Below are positions 17,557-25,364 of a DNA stretch of 32,686 nt, one piece after another. The notes under the pieces are model-generated. The model worked only from the letters and a program-made list of their open reading frames with translations, was not told where the DNA came from and searched no databases. The first letter of the stretch is position 1; every line of letters begins with the position of its first letter. Source of the stretch: Ectothiorhodospiraceae bacterium. GTDB lineage: Bacteria > Pseudomonadota > Gammaproteobacteria > Nitrococcales > Aquisalimonadaceae. Position numbers and translations under genes: made by a program. The stretch spans positions 1-32,686 of the forward strand of contig SLCE01000192.1 of assembly GCA_007125985.1 (NCBI GenBank). Direction: 5' to 3'.

Positions 17557-17836
17557 CGCCCCGCTCCCTGTCCTGCGCCTGGCGCCGCACCAGCGCGAGC
17601 CCGAATGCGGTTGCACTGACCGCGATCACAATCCCGGTGAGCACCATGGCATGAGGAATGGGGTCAGGGCCGTCCGGCAGCCGACGGGCCAGCACGATCA
17701 GCGCCAGGAAGACACCGTTGCCAAACACGTTCACGGCCAACAGCCGCTTCAAGGGGTGTGGCTGGGTGACGAGACCATGGAACCCCAGGCCCATCAGTAC
17801 GGCTGCTGCCAGGGCGTACACATCCAGCCCCGCCAT
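17549..17836 (-). CDS. mnhC: Mrp-type antiporter subunit C (NuoK-like)
   Basis: A 95-residue three-helix membrane protein homologous to MrpC and NuoK. The family mark DPIPHAMVLTGIVIAVSATAFGLAL is clear at the C-terminal half, after FHGLVTQPHPLKRLLAVNVFGNGVFL. ATG at 17836 overlaps the stop of the preceding MbhD/E-MnhB gene by one base (TGATG); the track's longer version is not family-like. It is a small structural subunit of the cation/proton antiporter. Confidence 0.9.
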   Translation of the reverse strand: MAGLDVYALAAAVLMGLGFHGLVTQPHPLKRLLAVNVFGNGVFLALIVLARRLPDGPDPIPHAMVLTGIVIAVSATAFGLALVRRQAQDRERGDD

Positions 17837-18777
17837 CAGCCCAGCCTCCGCAGGCCAGGAGCACCGGTGAACAGCAGCAGCAGCGACAGCGCGATGGACA
17901 AGGCCAGGGCGTATTCCACGAGATGCATGATGAGACCCGCCCAACGCTCCGGGTAGGCCATAAAGCTACCCTCTGTAGGCATCAGCAGCAGACCCGCGCT
18001 GATGAACACCAGCAAACCGAGCACCATCAGCAGGCGCAGCAGCCAGCCCACGTTGGGCGCTGTGCCCAGCACCCGGCCCAACGCCATCAACACACCCGCG
18101 GCAGCCAGCACGGCACCGCCCTGAAAGGCGCCCCCGGGACTATGCGCGCCGGCCCAGACCAGGTAAGCCCCCACCACCAGCAATACCGGCGCAAACAGCC
18201 GCACCAGGGCGGGAACCACCGGCGTATCGGTGGTGGCATCGTTCCCGGCAATGGCGTCCAGCAAGGAACTGCGCGCAAGCCAGCTGCCCACCACTGCCAT
18301 GAGCAGCACGGCCGTCTCCAGCAGGGTGTCGTAACTGCGGAAATCCAGCAATACGGCGGTGACCGGCTGTCCGGTGGCAGGCAAAGGCAGTTCTTCCACG
18401 GCCAGCGTGCCGGCCCCCCCTTCACTACCGGGCACCAGATGCAGCGCCCAGGCCACGAGCCCTGCCAGGAGCGCCGAGCCCAGCCCGGAGGCAATTTGCA
18501 GCCATCGGGATAGACTGGAAGCGGGTGTCTCGCCGCTCCGCGGACTGCCCAGGGCGCGCCAGGTGCCCAGTAGCAATACCCCGAGAATCCCTGCGCCTAT
18601 GGCGGCTTCCGCCAGGGCGAGATCCGGCGCGTCCAGTCGCGCCCAGGTCAGGGCCAACAGCAGACCGAACACAACGAAGAGGACGATGCCCCGGAACAGA
18701 TCCGGCACCACCAGGCAGCGCCAGGCGAGAATCACGAGCAGCAATGCTGTCAGGCCATCGAACAGCGACAGGGTCAC
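17836..18777 (-). CDS. mnhB: Fused MbhD/MbhE (MrpA C-terminal) + MnhB antiporter subunit
   Basis: A 313-residue fusion. Residues 1 to about 75 are an MbhD (DUF4040) module with LDAPDLALAEAAIGAGILG. Residues about 90-170 carry the MbhE-like part with VTAVLLDFRSYDTLLETAVLL, which corresponds to the C-terminal tail of MrpA. Residues about 190-313 are MnhB proper, with YLVWAGAHSPGGAFQGGAVLAA. Classical MrpA carries the first two parts at its own C-terminus; here no MrpA gene is present and those parts are joined to MnhB. The acidic residue in LAEAA, thought to matter for ion passage in this module, is kept. Four-base overlap with mnhG upstream. Confidence 0.9.
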   Translation of the reverse strand: MTLSLFDGLTALLLVILAWRCLVVPDLFRGIVLFVVFGLLLALTWARLDAPDLALAEAAIGAGILGVLLLGTWRALGSPRSGETPASSLSRWLQIASGLGSALLAGLVAWALHLVPGSEGGAGTLAVEELPLPATGQPVTAVLLDFRSYDTLLETAVLLMAVVGSWLARSSLLDAIAGNDATTDTPVVPALVRLFAPVLLVVGAYLVWAGAHSPGGAFQGGAVLAAAGVLMALGRVLGTAPNVGWLLRLLMVLGLLVFISAGLLLMPTEGSFMAYPERWAGLIMHLVEYALALSIALSLLLLFTGAPGLRRLG

Positions 18778-19058
18778 TCCGCATCGTCTCCCTGTTGCAG
18801 GCGATTACGGGCGATCAGGTGACAGCCCACGGTGGCCGCCGTCACGGCCAGAAGCCAGATCACCAGTAGCAGGGCTGCCTTGCTCCAAGACTGGAACAAC
18901 AGGCCGCAACCCAGGCAGAGCAAGCCCAGCCCGACATTGTCCGCCTTCGTTACAGCATGCAGCCGGGAATAGACGTCCGGGAAGCGGAGCATGCCCACCG
19001 TGCCCGCCAGATAGAAGAACAAGCCGCAAACGATGATCAGGGCGCCCAGCAGACTCAT
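18774..19058 (-). CDS. mnhG: Mrp-type antiporter subunit G
   Basis: A 94-residue MnhG/MrpG protein with three short membrane segments. The family signature GTVGMLRFPDVYSRLHAVTKADNVGLGL is complete. It overlaps mnhF by four bases on one side and the mnhB fusion by four on the other. It is required for a working complex in characterised Mrp systems, although its exact role is unclear. Confidence 0.93.
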   Translation of the reverse strand: MSLLGALIIVCGLFFYLAGTVGMLRFPDVYSRLHAVTKADNVGLGLLCLGCGLLFQSWSKAALLLVIWLLAVTAATVGCHLIARNRLQQGDDAE

Positions 19059-19327
19059 TGCTGTGTTCCCCGCTCACGATCATCACCACGCCGCACAAAG
19101 GCCACAGCTACTAAGACGGCAAGCAGGGCGAACAACAACGCCACCACCAGCAAGGCCGGCAGGTTCAGCAGCGTGGCCAGCAGCACGAGAATACCCACAG
19201 TGGTGCTGCCGAGCAGTTGCACGGCCAGCATGCGATCCGCCTCACCTGGCCCCAGATACACCCGCCACAGGCCCAACGCCAGCAGCAGGACAAGGATAAA
19301 AACCGTGGCAGCGAGAAAGCCCGTCAT
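19055..19327 (-). CDS. mnhF: Mrp-type antiporter subunit F
   Basis: A 90-residue MnhF/MrpF protein with three membrane helices. The family pattern WRVYLGPGEADRMLAVQLLGSTTVGILVLLA is present, as is the late helix AVLVAVAFVRRG. Four-base overlaps with mnhE and mnhG. In other Mrp systems the conserved Asp in the DRM(V/L)A stretch is important for function, and it is kept here. Confidence 0.92.
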   Translation of the reverse strand: MTGFLAATVFILVLLLALGLWRVYLGPGEADRMLAVQLLGSTTVGILVLLATLLNLPALLVVALLFALLAVLVAVAFVRRGDDRERGTQQ

Positions 19328-19803
19328 GCCTTATCCGTCCGTTCGCCGAACAAAGCCGCAATAAGGGCCTCCAGGCGGCGCAGATCCGGCTCCACACGCT
19401 CCAGGATGCTGTGCACCCGCACCCGGTCATCGCGGATGTCGGCGCCCAGGGTTCCCGGGGTCAGGCTGACCGTACCGAGAAACAGCGCGCGGGCGCCGGG
19501 GTGGCGCAGACGCAGCGGATAATCGAGCCAGCCGACATGCAGGGGCATGCGTGGGTGAAGCGCGCGCCAGGCCACATCCACCCCACCGGCCAGCGAACGA
19601 TGCAGAAAAAACAACAGAAAACGCAGCACGGCAACCGGTCGTAGCCGCCGGGGACCGCGCAGCCCGATACGCATGCCGAGGAGTGTGGCTGCCAGCGCCA
19701 CCACGGCGCCCGAAAGCCAGGCCTCTCCGCCGCTTAACAGCAGCCAAAGCAGCAGCAGCGCGAAAAACCAGAACAGAAACGTGAACCCCGCGCGCAGAGC
19801 CAT
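19324..19803 (-). CDS. mnhE: Mrp-type antiporter subunit E
   Basis: A 159-residue MnhE/MrpE protein, the first gene of the antiporter set. Two N-terminal membrane helices are followed by a cytoplasmic domain with the family stretch LGTVSLTPGTLGADIRDDRVRVHSI. The order E-F-G-B-C-D differs from the A-B-C-D-E-F-G order of classical Mrp operons and resembles Mbh-like or 'group 3' arrangements. The gene begins 40 bases after the HIT gene, so read-through from hpf-HIT is possible. Confidence 0.9.
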   Translation of the reverse strand: MALRAGFTFLFWFFALLLLWLLLSGGEAWLSGAVVALAATLLGMRIGLRGPRRLRPVAVLRFLLFFLHRSLAGGVDVAWRALHPRMPLHVGWLDYPLRLRHPGARALFLGTVSLTPGTLGADIRDDRVRVHSILERVEPDLRRLEALIAALFGERTDKA

Positions 19804-19842
19804 GCCCCTTCGCTCACCCCGATACGGTGCATTTGCGGATGG

Positions 19843-20292
19843 TCATCCGCCCTCGGCCAGCCAGCCCTGTAGCGATTGCGCCAGTTGTGCCGCCTCGGCC
19901 TCCCCATAGCCCGGCCCTGCCGGAAGCCTGCCCCAAACCGGCTCCGGCCAGCATGGATCATCGCGACGCCGGCCGATCACGTGCAGATGCAGCTGCGGCA
20001 CCACATTACCAATCGCCGCCACGTTGATCTTGTGGCAGCCGCACTGGCGGTGCAGAAAGGCAGCGACGCCATCGGCCAGCGCATCCAGGCTGCGTCGCTG
20101 AGGCTCGGGGAGTTGGTAGAGTTCACGGCATTCAGTGTGCGGGACGAGAATGAACCAGAGCACCCCGGCATTGCGGTGCAGCAGCACCGAGCAGCCATCC
20201 CTGTGGAACAGCTGCCTTGTGTCCGCTTCCAGCCGCGAATCCAATCGGAAGCCGGGGGCTGGCCCGGCTTCCCGGTCATGGGACGAGGGCAA
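19843..20292 (-). CDS. HIT-domain nucleotide hydrolase/transferase
   Basis: A 149-residue HIT-superfamily protein. The active-site segment is NVVPQLHLHVIGRRRDDPCWP: the HxH core (LHLHV) with catalytic His is kept and the first His of the classic triad is Gln, as is common in this bacterial branch. Such enzymes hydrolyse nucleotide phosphoramidates or dinucleoside polyphosphates. No ATG exists near the start; the likely start is TTG at 20292, five bases after the hpf stop, with GAGG from the hpf 3' end as ribosome-binding site, so translation is probably coupled to hpf. Confidence 0.85.
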   Translation of the reverse strand: MPSSHDREAGPAPGFRLDSRLEADTRQLFHRDGCSVLLHRNAGVLWFILVPHTECRELYQLPEPQRRSLDALADGVAAFLHRQCGCHKINVAAIGNVVPQLHLHVIGRRRDDPCWPEPVWGRLPAGPGYGEAEAAQLAQSLQGWLAEGG

Positions 20293-20297
20293 GCCGA

Positions 20298-20666
20298 TCA
20301 GCCCTCGTCACCTTCCCCTTCACCTTCCGCTACTGGTGACTGCCGTCCGGCACCGGTGCGGCGCTCCAGCTTGCCGAAACGACTGCCGAGCACGGTTTCA
20401 AGGCGCTTGGCGGCCCCGTTGACCGCATCATAGGCGTTCTCATGCAGCGATTCCGCCATCACGGGATCACCGCCGCGGGGTCGCGCCTCCAGCTTGCACT
20501 TCTTGTTCACGCCGCCCTTCGGGCCGTTGACGTCGGTGAGGTAAACCTCAATGCGGGTCAGCTTCTCGCCAAAACGCTTCTCCACGCTCTCCAGCTTGTT
20601 ATGAATGTGTTCCTCCAGAGCCGGGGACATTGCAACGCCTTGGGCCGCGTTCAGTTGTATTTGCAT
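20298..20666 (-). CDS. hpf: Ribosome hibernation factor, HPF/RaiA family
   Basis: A 122-residue S30AE-domain protein. It would bind the 30S subunit across the mRNA channel and tRNA sites when growth slows. Seen are MQIQLNAAQGVAMSPALEEHIHNKLESVEKRF, the strand VYLTDVNGPKGGVNKKCKLEARP, and the helix HENAYDAVNGAAKRLETVL. The extra tail of about 20 residues is acidic (EGEGEGDEG), making it longer than short HPF and nearer RaiA/YfiA, but without the C-terminal dimer domain of long HPF. Start 20666 has GGAG six bases upstream; the track ORF adds 21 residues. Confidence 0.88.
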   Translation of the reverse strand: MQIQLNAAQGVAMSPALEEHIHNKLESVEKRFGEKLTRIEVYLTDVNGPKGGVNKKCKLEARPRGGDPVMAESLHENAYDAVNGAAKRLETVLGSRFGKLERRTGAGRQSPVAEGEGEGDEG

Positions 20667-20752
20667 GGCATCTCCATGTGCTTCCGCGATGAAAAAAGTA
20701 ATGAGGCCGTGGCCCCTAGTAGTGTACATGGCTACGTGCCCCCCGCCCTTTC

Positions 20753-20769
20753 AAGACCGGGCCGGTCTT
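20753..20769. promoter_or_regulatory. 17-bp palindrome between hpf and the CBS gene
   Basis: AAGACCGG-G-CCGGTCTT is a perfect palindrome with eight-base arms in the 213-base gap between the divergent hpf and CBS genes. It may be a dimer-binding operator. It is not followed by a T-run, so it is not a terminator. Confidence 0.4.
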
Positions 20770-20879
20770 CAGTCCGGACGGACACGCCCTGCGCGGGACA
20801 ATTGTTTCATGGCAGCTATGCTTGGGAAAGCATGGGCCGCTCGCACGCGGCCGCGGGCAGGCGTGGGAGGACATGGAAC

Positions 20880-21335
20880 ATGGACACGAAACTGGGACCA
20901 CTTCTGAAGGAGAAGAAGCAGGCCCTCTACACCGTCCCACCGGACGCGACCGTGGCGGACGCGGTGAAAGTGATGGTGGACGGTGGCGTGGGCTGCGTGC
21001 TGATTATGAACCGGGGTGGAATCCACGGCTTGTTCACCGAACGCGATCTCATGCGGCGTATCATATACAAGGGGCTGAGCCCGGAGAATGAGCCCATCAA
21101 AACCCATATGACACGCGAGCTGATCGTGGCTTCACCGGACATGACTGTGGGGGAAACCATGCACATGTGCACTGAATACAGAATCCGCCATGTTCCGGTG
21201 TTCGATGGCGACACCCTGATGGGCATGGTCTCCGCCGGCGACCTGACCAAGTGGGCCGTACAGGATCAGCAGCACACCATCGAAGACCTGACCCGCTACA
21301 TTTACGGGCCAGTGGATTCCGCCGCCGGGGGTTGA
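20880..21335 (+). CDS. CBS-domain pair protein
   Basis: A 151-residue stand-alone Bateman module: first CBS repeat about residues 8-65 (VPPDATVADAVKVMVDGGVGCVLIM to LFTERDLMRRII), second about 75-135 (MTRELIVASPDMTVGETMHMCTEYRIRHVPVF to MVSAGDLTKWAV). Such proteins sense adenosine nucleotides or SAM and regulate other proteins; the partner is unknown. ATG at 20880 is chosen because GGGAGG stands nine bases upstream and MDTKLGPLLKEKKQ is the family start; the track ORF is much longer without likeness. Confidence 0.88.
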   Translation: MDTKLGPLLKEKKQALYTVPPDATVADAVKVMVDGGVGCVLIMNRGGIHGLFTERDLMRRIIYKGLSPENEPIKTHMTRELIVASPDMTVGETMHMCTEYRIRHVPVFDGDTLMGMVSAGDLTKWAVQDQQHTIEDLTRYIYGPVDSAAGG

Positions 21336-21361
21336 GCCCTCCCGACGGCGCGGTTGGCCGT

Positions 21362-22495
21362 TCAGAACTTCAGGTCTTCGAAAAACTTCTTGGCCTTGTC
21401 CAGCCATGACTGGCTCTGCGGGCTGTGGCGGTCACCGCCCTTGTCCAGCGTCTTCGCCAGTTGCTTCAGCAAGTCTTTCTGCTCCCGGGTCAGGTTGACC
21501 GGGGTTTCCACCACCACGCGGCACAGCAGATCTCCCTGCGGCCCACCACGGACGGGCTTCACGCCCTTGCCGCGGACCCGGAATACCTTACCGCTCTGCG
21601 TGCCTTCCGGGATACGCAAGGTCACGCGACCATCCAGCGTGGGCACCTCCAGTTCGCCACCCAAGGCAGCGGTCACCATGCTGATGGGAACCTGGCAGCG
21701 CAGGTGCTCCCCGTCACGCACGAAAATCGGGTGCTCCCGCACCATGACCTGCACATACAGATCCCCCGGCGGGCCGCCTCGCTCGCCCGGTTCGCCTTCG
21801 CCACTGAGACGGATGCGATCCCCCGTGTCCACGCCCGGCGGAATCTCAATGGACAATTCCCGGGTATGATGTACGCGCCCTTGCCCGCCACAGGCGTTGC
21901 AGGGGTCGGTGACCACGGCGCCAGTACCGCCGCAGCGGGGGCAGGTCTGCTGCACGGAGAAGAAGCCCTGCTGCATGCGCACGTCGCCATGGCCATGGCA
22001 GGTGGGGCAGGTTTCCGGCTCACTGCCGTCTCGCGTGCCCTTGCCGTCGCAGGGTTCACACGGTTTCCAACTCGGCACCTGGATGGTCTGGCTGGTGCCG
22101 TGGACCGCTTCCTCCAGGCTCAGCTCCATGTTGTAGCGCAGGTCGGCGCCGCGATAGACCCGCTGGCCCCGGCCGCCGCCACCGAAAATGTCCCCGAACA
22201 CGTCGGAGAAAATATCCGAGAAGCTGGCTCCGCCCGGGCCGCCCCGGGCGCCGCCGCCCATACCCGCTCCGTCGACGCCGGCATGGCCAAACTGGTCATA
22301 GGCCGCGCGTTTCTGCGGGTCGGACAACACCTCGTAGGCGTTCTTGGCTTCCTTGAACTTCTGCTCGGCCTCTTCGTCCCCGGGATTGCGGTCCGGGTGG
22401 TACTTCATGGCCAGCCGTCGGTAGGCCTTTTTCAGGTCTGACTCGGTGGCATTCTTCTGTACCCCGAGCACCTCATAGAGATCGCGTTTCGCCAT
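21362..22495 (-). CDS. dnaJ: Chaperone protein DnaJ
   Basis: A 377-residue type I DnaJ (Hsp40) co-chaperone that delivers unfolded substrates to DnaK and stimulates its ATPase. The J domain has the HPD motif in KYHPDRN (about residues 31-37), followed by a Gly/Phe-rich linker ([15 protein letters not shown]). Four zinc-binding CxxCxGxG repeats follow: [24 protein letters not shown] and CNACGGQG. The C-terminal substrate-binding domain is complete. Last gene of the hrcA operon, with a strong hairpin between it and dnaK. Confidence 0.98.
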   Translation of the reverse strand: MAKRDLYEVLGVQKNATESDLKKAYRRLAMKYHPDRNPGDEEAEQKFKEAKNAYEVLSDPQKRAAYDQFGHAGVDGAGMGGGARGGPGGASFSDIFSDVFGDIFGGGGRGQRVYRGADLRYNMELSLEEAVHGTSQTIQVPSWKPCEPCDGKGTRDGSEPETCPTCHGHGDVRMQQGFFSVQQTCPRCGGTGAVVTDPCNACGGQGRVHHTRELSIEIPPGVDTGDRIRLSGEGEPGERGGPPGDLYVQVMVREHPIFVRDGEHLRCQVPISMVTAALGGELEVPTLDGRVTLRIPEGTQSGKVFRVRGKGVKPVRGGPQGDLLCRVVVETPVNLTREQKDLLKQLAKTLDKGGDRHSPQSQSWLDKAKKFFEDLKF

Positions 22496-22555
22496 AACTC
22501 GTCTGTATCCGCCATGTGCCCTGCTCGGCCCGCTAACCCGTTGCCGGGAAACAGG

Positions 22556-22582
22556 CGGGCGCAGGGGGATGCCCTGCGCCCG
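22556..22582. repeat. dnaK-dnaJ intercistronic hairpin
   Basis: CGGGCGCAGGG-GGATG-CCCTGCGCCCG gives a perfect 11-bp GC-rich stem and five-base loop, 25 bases after the dnaK stop. On the minus strand only a short TTT follows, so it is probably a leaky terminator or a processing/stability element that lowers dnaJ relative to dnaK. Confidence 0.7.
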
Positions 22583-22607
22583 GATTCACACCTTACATGA
22601 AGGCGAC

Positions 22608-24533
22608 TTATTTCTTGTCGTCGTCCTTCACTTCCTCGAACTCGGCGTCGACCACGTCGTCGTCGGTCGAGGAGGAGGCGGACTCCGCACCGGCTTCGCC
22701 GCCAGCCTCACCACCCTGCTGGGCGTAGGCCTTCTCGGCCAGTTTGCCGGCATGCTCGGCCAGGGCCTGGGTCTTGGCTTCGATGGCATCCTTGTCGTCG
22801 CCCTTGACTGCCTCTTCCAGCTCGCCGACCGCCTTCTCCACGGTTTCCTTTTCCCCGGCGTCCACCCTATCACCCAAGTCGGACAGCGACTTGCGAACAC
22901 TGTGGATCAGATTGTCCGCCTGATTGCGGGCATCCACCAGTTCGCGCATCTTGCGGTCTTCCTCGGCATGCGCCTCGGCATCCTTGACCATGCGCTCGAT
23001 CTCTTCATCGTTCAGGCCACTGGAGGCCTTGATGACGATGGACTGCTCCTTGCCGGTGGCCTTGTCCTTGGCGGACACGTGCAGGATGCCGTTGGCGTCG
23101 ATGTCGAAGTTGACCTCAATCTGCGGCACGCCGCGCGGAGCCGGCGGAATGTCGCTGAGGTCGAACCGGCCCAGGGACTTGTTGCCGCTGGCCATTTCGC
23201 GCTCACCCTGCAGCACATGCACGGTCACTGCGGTCTGGTTGTCATCAGCGGTGGAGAAGATCTGCGACGCCTTGGTGGGGATCGTCGTGTTCTTCTCGAT
23301 GAGCTTGGTCATCACGCCGCCCATGGTCTCGATACCCAGCGACAGCGGGGTCACGTCCAGCAGCAGCACGTCCTTCACGTCACCGCCCAGCACACCACCC
23401 TGGATGGCGGCACCGATGGCCACGGCTTCATCCGGGTTAACGTCCTTGCGGGCATCCTTGCCGAAGAACTGCTTCACGGCCTCCTGCACCTTGGGCATGC
23501 GGGTCTGACCACCCACCAGGATGACTTCATCCACTTCCGAGGCCTTCAGGCCGGCGTCCTTCAGTGCCACCTTGCAGGGTTCGATGGTGCGCTGCACCAG
23601 CCCATCCACCAGCGACTCCAGCTTGGCGCGGGTCAGCTTGATGGCCAGGTGCTTCGGACCGCTCTGGTCCGCCGTGATATACGGCAGGTTGATCTCGGTC
23701 TGCTGGCTGGAGGACAGCTCGATCTTGGCCTTCTCAGCTGCTTCCTTCAGGCGCTGCATGGCCAGCTTGTCGCCACCCAGGTCCATGCCCTGATCCTTCT
23801 TGAACTCGGCAATCAGATAGTCGATCACCGCGCGGTCGAAGTCTTCGCCGCCCAGGAAAGTGTCGCCATTGGTGGAGAGCACCTCGAACTGCTTCTCGCC
23901 ATCCACGTCGGCGATTTCGATGATCGAGATGTCGAAAGTACCGCCACCGAGGTCGTACACGGCCACCTTGCGATCACCACCTTCCTTGTCCAACCCGTAG
24001 GCCAGCGCAGCGGCGGTGGGTTCGTTAATGATGCGCTTGACATCAAGACCGGCAATCTTGCCGGCATCCTTGGTGGCCTGACGCTGGGAGTCGTTGAAGT
24101 ATGCGGGCACGGTGATCACCGCCTCGGTGATCTCCTCACCCAGGTAGTCTTCCACCGTCTTCTTCATCTTCTGCAGCACGCGTGCGGAGACTTCCGGCGG
24201 CGCCATCTTCTTGCCGCGTGCTTCCACCCAGGCATCACCATTGTCCGCCTGGACAATGTGATAGGGCATTTCCTTCACGTCGCGCTGCACAACCTTTTCG
24301 TCGAAACGGCGGCCAATCAGCCGTTTGACGGCGTACAGGGTGTTTTCAGGATTGGTGACGGCCTGGCGTTTTGCCGGCGAGCCGACAATCACTTCTCCGT
24401 CTTCGGCAAACGCCACGACGGACGGCGTGGTGCGCTCGCCCTCGCTGTTCTCGATGACGCGCGCCTTACCACCTTCCATGACCGCCACACACGAGTTCGT
24501 GGTGCCCAGGTCAATACCGATAATCTTTCCCAT
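22608..24533 (-). CDS. dnaK: Chaperone protein DnaK (Hsp70)
   Basis: A 641-residue Hsp70. The N-terminal ATPase domain opens with [19 protein letters not shown] and has the signature strands [13 protein letters not shown] and [14 protein letters not shown]. The linker [19 protein letters not shown] precedes the peptide-binding domain, and the lid ends in a typical acidic tail ([18 protein letters not shown]). Ribosome-binding site AAGGAG lies ten bases before the ATG. It works with DnaJ and GrpE encoded on either side. A 662-residue ORF on the opposite strand is a coding shadow. Confidence 0.99.
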   Translation of the reverse strand: MGKIIGIDLGTTNSCVAVMEGGKARVIENSEGERTTPSVVAFAEDGEVIVGSPAKRQAVTNPENTLYAVKRLIGRRFDEKVVQRDVKEMPYHIVQADNGDAWVEARGKKMAPPEVSARVLQKMKKTVEDYLGEEITEAVITVPAYFNDSQRQATKDAGKIAGLDVKRIINEPTAAALAYGLDKEGGDRKVAVYDLGGGTFDISIIEIADVDGEKQFEVLSTNGDTFLGGEDFDRAVIDYLIAEFKKDQGMDLGGDKLAMQRLKEAAEKAKIELSSSQQTEINLPYITADQSGPKHLAIKLTRAKLESLVDGLVQRTIEPCKVALKDAGLKASEVDEVILVGGQTRMPKVQEAVKQFFGKDARKDVNPDEAVAIGAAIQGGVLGGDVKDVLLLDVTPLSLGIETMGGVMTKLIEKNTTIPTKASQIFSTADDNQTAVTVHVLQGEREMASGNKSLGRFDLSDIPPAPRGVPQIEVNFDIDANGILHVSAKDKATGKEQSIVIKASSGLNDEEIERMVKDAEAHAEEDRKMRELVDARNQADNLIHSVRKSLSDLGDRVDAGEKETVEKAVGELEEAVKGDDKDAIEAKTQALAEHAGKLAEKAYAQQGGEAGGEAGAESASSSTDDDVVDAEFEEVKDDDKK

Positions 24534-24613
24534 GTCTGTGAGCTCCTTGATGCTTAGCCTGTTCGACGGGCTGAATTGCTGTTGATCCCTAGATTAGGGC
24601 GTGGCCACCGATT

Positions 24614-25240
24614 TCAAGCCTTGTTGTCGTCTTCGCCGCCCTGCTGGTTCTCCGCCTCGCGGGATACCACCACCATGGCGGGGCGTAGCAGCCGGTCGCT
24701 GAGCTTGTAACCCTTCTGCACCACGTGAATCACCGTGTTCGGCGCATGTTCCGCCGAGGGTTGCATCGCCATTGCCTCGTGCTCGTCCGGATTGAACTTC
24801 TGTCCCAGCGGATGCACTTCGGCAATATCGAATTTCTCCATGGCCTGGGAGAGCATTTTCAGCGTGAGTTCCGTGCCTTCGGTGAGTTTCGCCACATCGG
24901 CGTTGGCCTCACGCGCGGCGGACAGCCCCATTTCCAGGCTGTCACGCACGGCCAGCAACTCGGCAGCCAGTTTCTCAACGCCGTACTTGCGGGCATGGGC
25001 CACATCGCGCTCCATGCGGCGTCGGACGTTTTCCAGCTCGGCGCGGGCGCGCAGAAACTCGTTCCAGTTTTCCTCGGCCCTGGCCTTCGCAGCCTCCAAC
25101 TCGGCCTCCAGTTCACCGACGCGAGCCTGTGTGCCGGATTCCTCCGGCTGGGGTTCCACTTCCGCCTGCTCGGCAGGCTGATCCCCGACCACGTCCTGTT
25201 CCACTTCCTGATCCTGCGGCTTCTGATCCTTGTCGGACAT
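24614..25240 (-). CDS. grpE: Nucleotide exchange factor GrpE
   Basis: A 208-residue GrpE, which releases ADP from DnaK. An acidic, Gln/Glu-rich N-terminal tail leads into the long dimer coiled coil (VGELEAELEAAKARAEENWNEFLRARAELENVRRRMERD). The C-terminal beta domain has FNPDEHEAMAMQPS and HVVQKGYKLSDRLLRPAMVVVS. GGAG lies nine bases before the ATG. A sigma-32-like promoter and a hairpin lie in the gap after hrcA. Confidence 0.97.
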   Translation of the reverse strand: MSDKDQKPQDQEVEQDVVGDQPAEQAEVEPQPEESGTQARVGELEAELEAAKARAEENWNEFLRARAELENVRRRMERDVAHARKYGVEKLAAELLAVRDSLEMGLSAAREANADVAKLTEGTELTLKMLSQAMEKFDIAEVHPLGQKFNPDEHEAMAMQPSAEHAPNTVIHVVQKGYKLSDRLLRPAMVVVSREAENQQGGEDDNKA

Positions 25241-25275
25241 CTGCTCACTCCAAACTGATGTAAACGCGGGAACGA

Positions 25276-25299
25276 GGCATGCGCCGGAGGCGCATTGCC
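25276..25299. repeat. Hairpin in the hrcA-grpE gap
   Basis: GGC-ATGCGCC-GGA-GGCGCAT-T-GCC forms a seven-bp stem with a three-base loop, extended by three more pairs across one bulged T. It lies 36 bases upstream of the grpE start, with no T-run, so it is more likely an RNA stability or processing element than a terminator. Confidence 0.5.
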
Positions 25300-25335
25300 C
25301 GGCCCACTCACCGAACCAATGCCAATCGCTTGTGT

Positions 25336-25364
25336 ATGTGGGGAACTATTGCTTCTGATTCAAG
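25336..25364 (-). promoter_or_regulatory. Sigma-32 (heat-shock) promoter candidate for grpE-dnaK-dnaJ
   Basis: On the minus strand CTTGAA (25364-25359) and CCCCACAT (25343-25336) are 15 bases apart, against the E. coli RpoH consensus CTTGAA-N13/14-CCCCATNT. The -35 matches fully; the -10 has one mismatch. It overlaps the last codons and stop of hrcA and would start transcripts about 90 nt before grpE. Confidence 0.6.

Noticed and set aside
21425-22441. 338-residue plus-strand ORF opposite dnaJ
   Set aside because: Shadow of dnaJ with low-complexity composition and no ribosome-binding site.
22569-24557. 662-residue ORF on the plus strand opposite dnaK
   Set aside because: It mirrors dnaK codon by codon; long antisense frames over dnaK are common in GC-rich genomes and no domain is seen.
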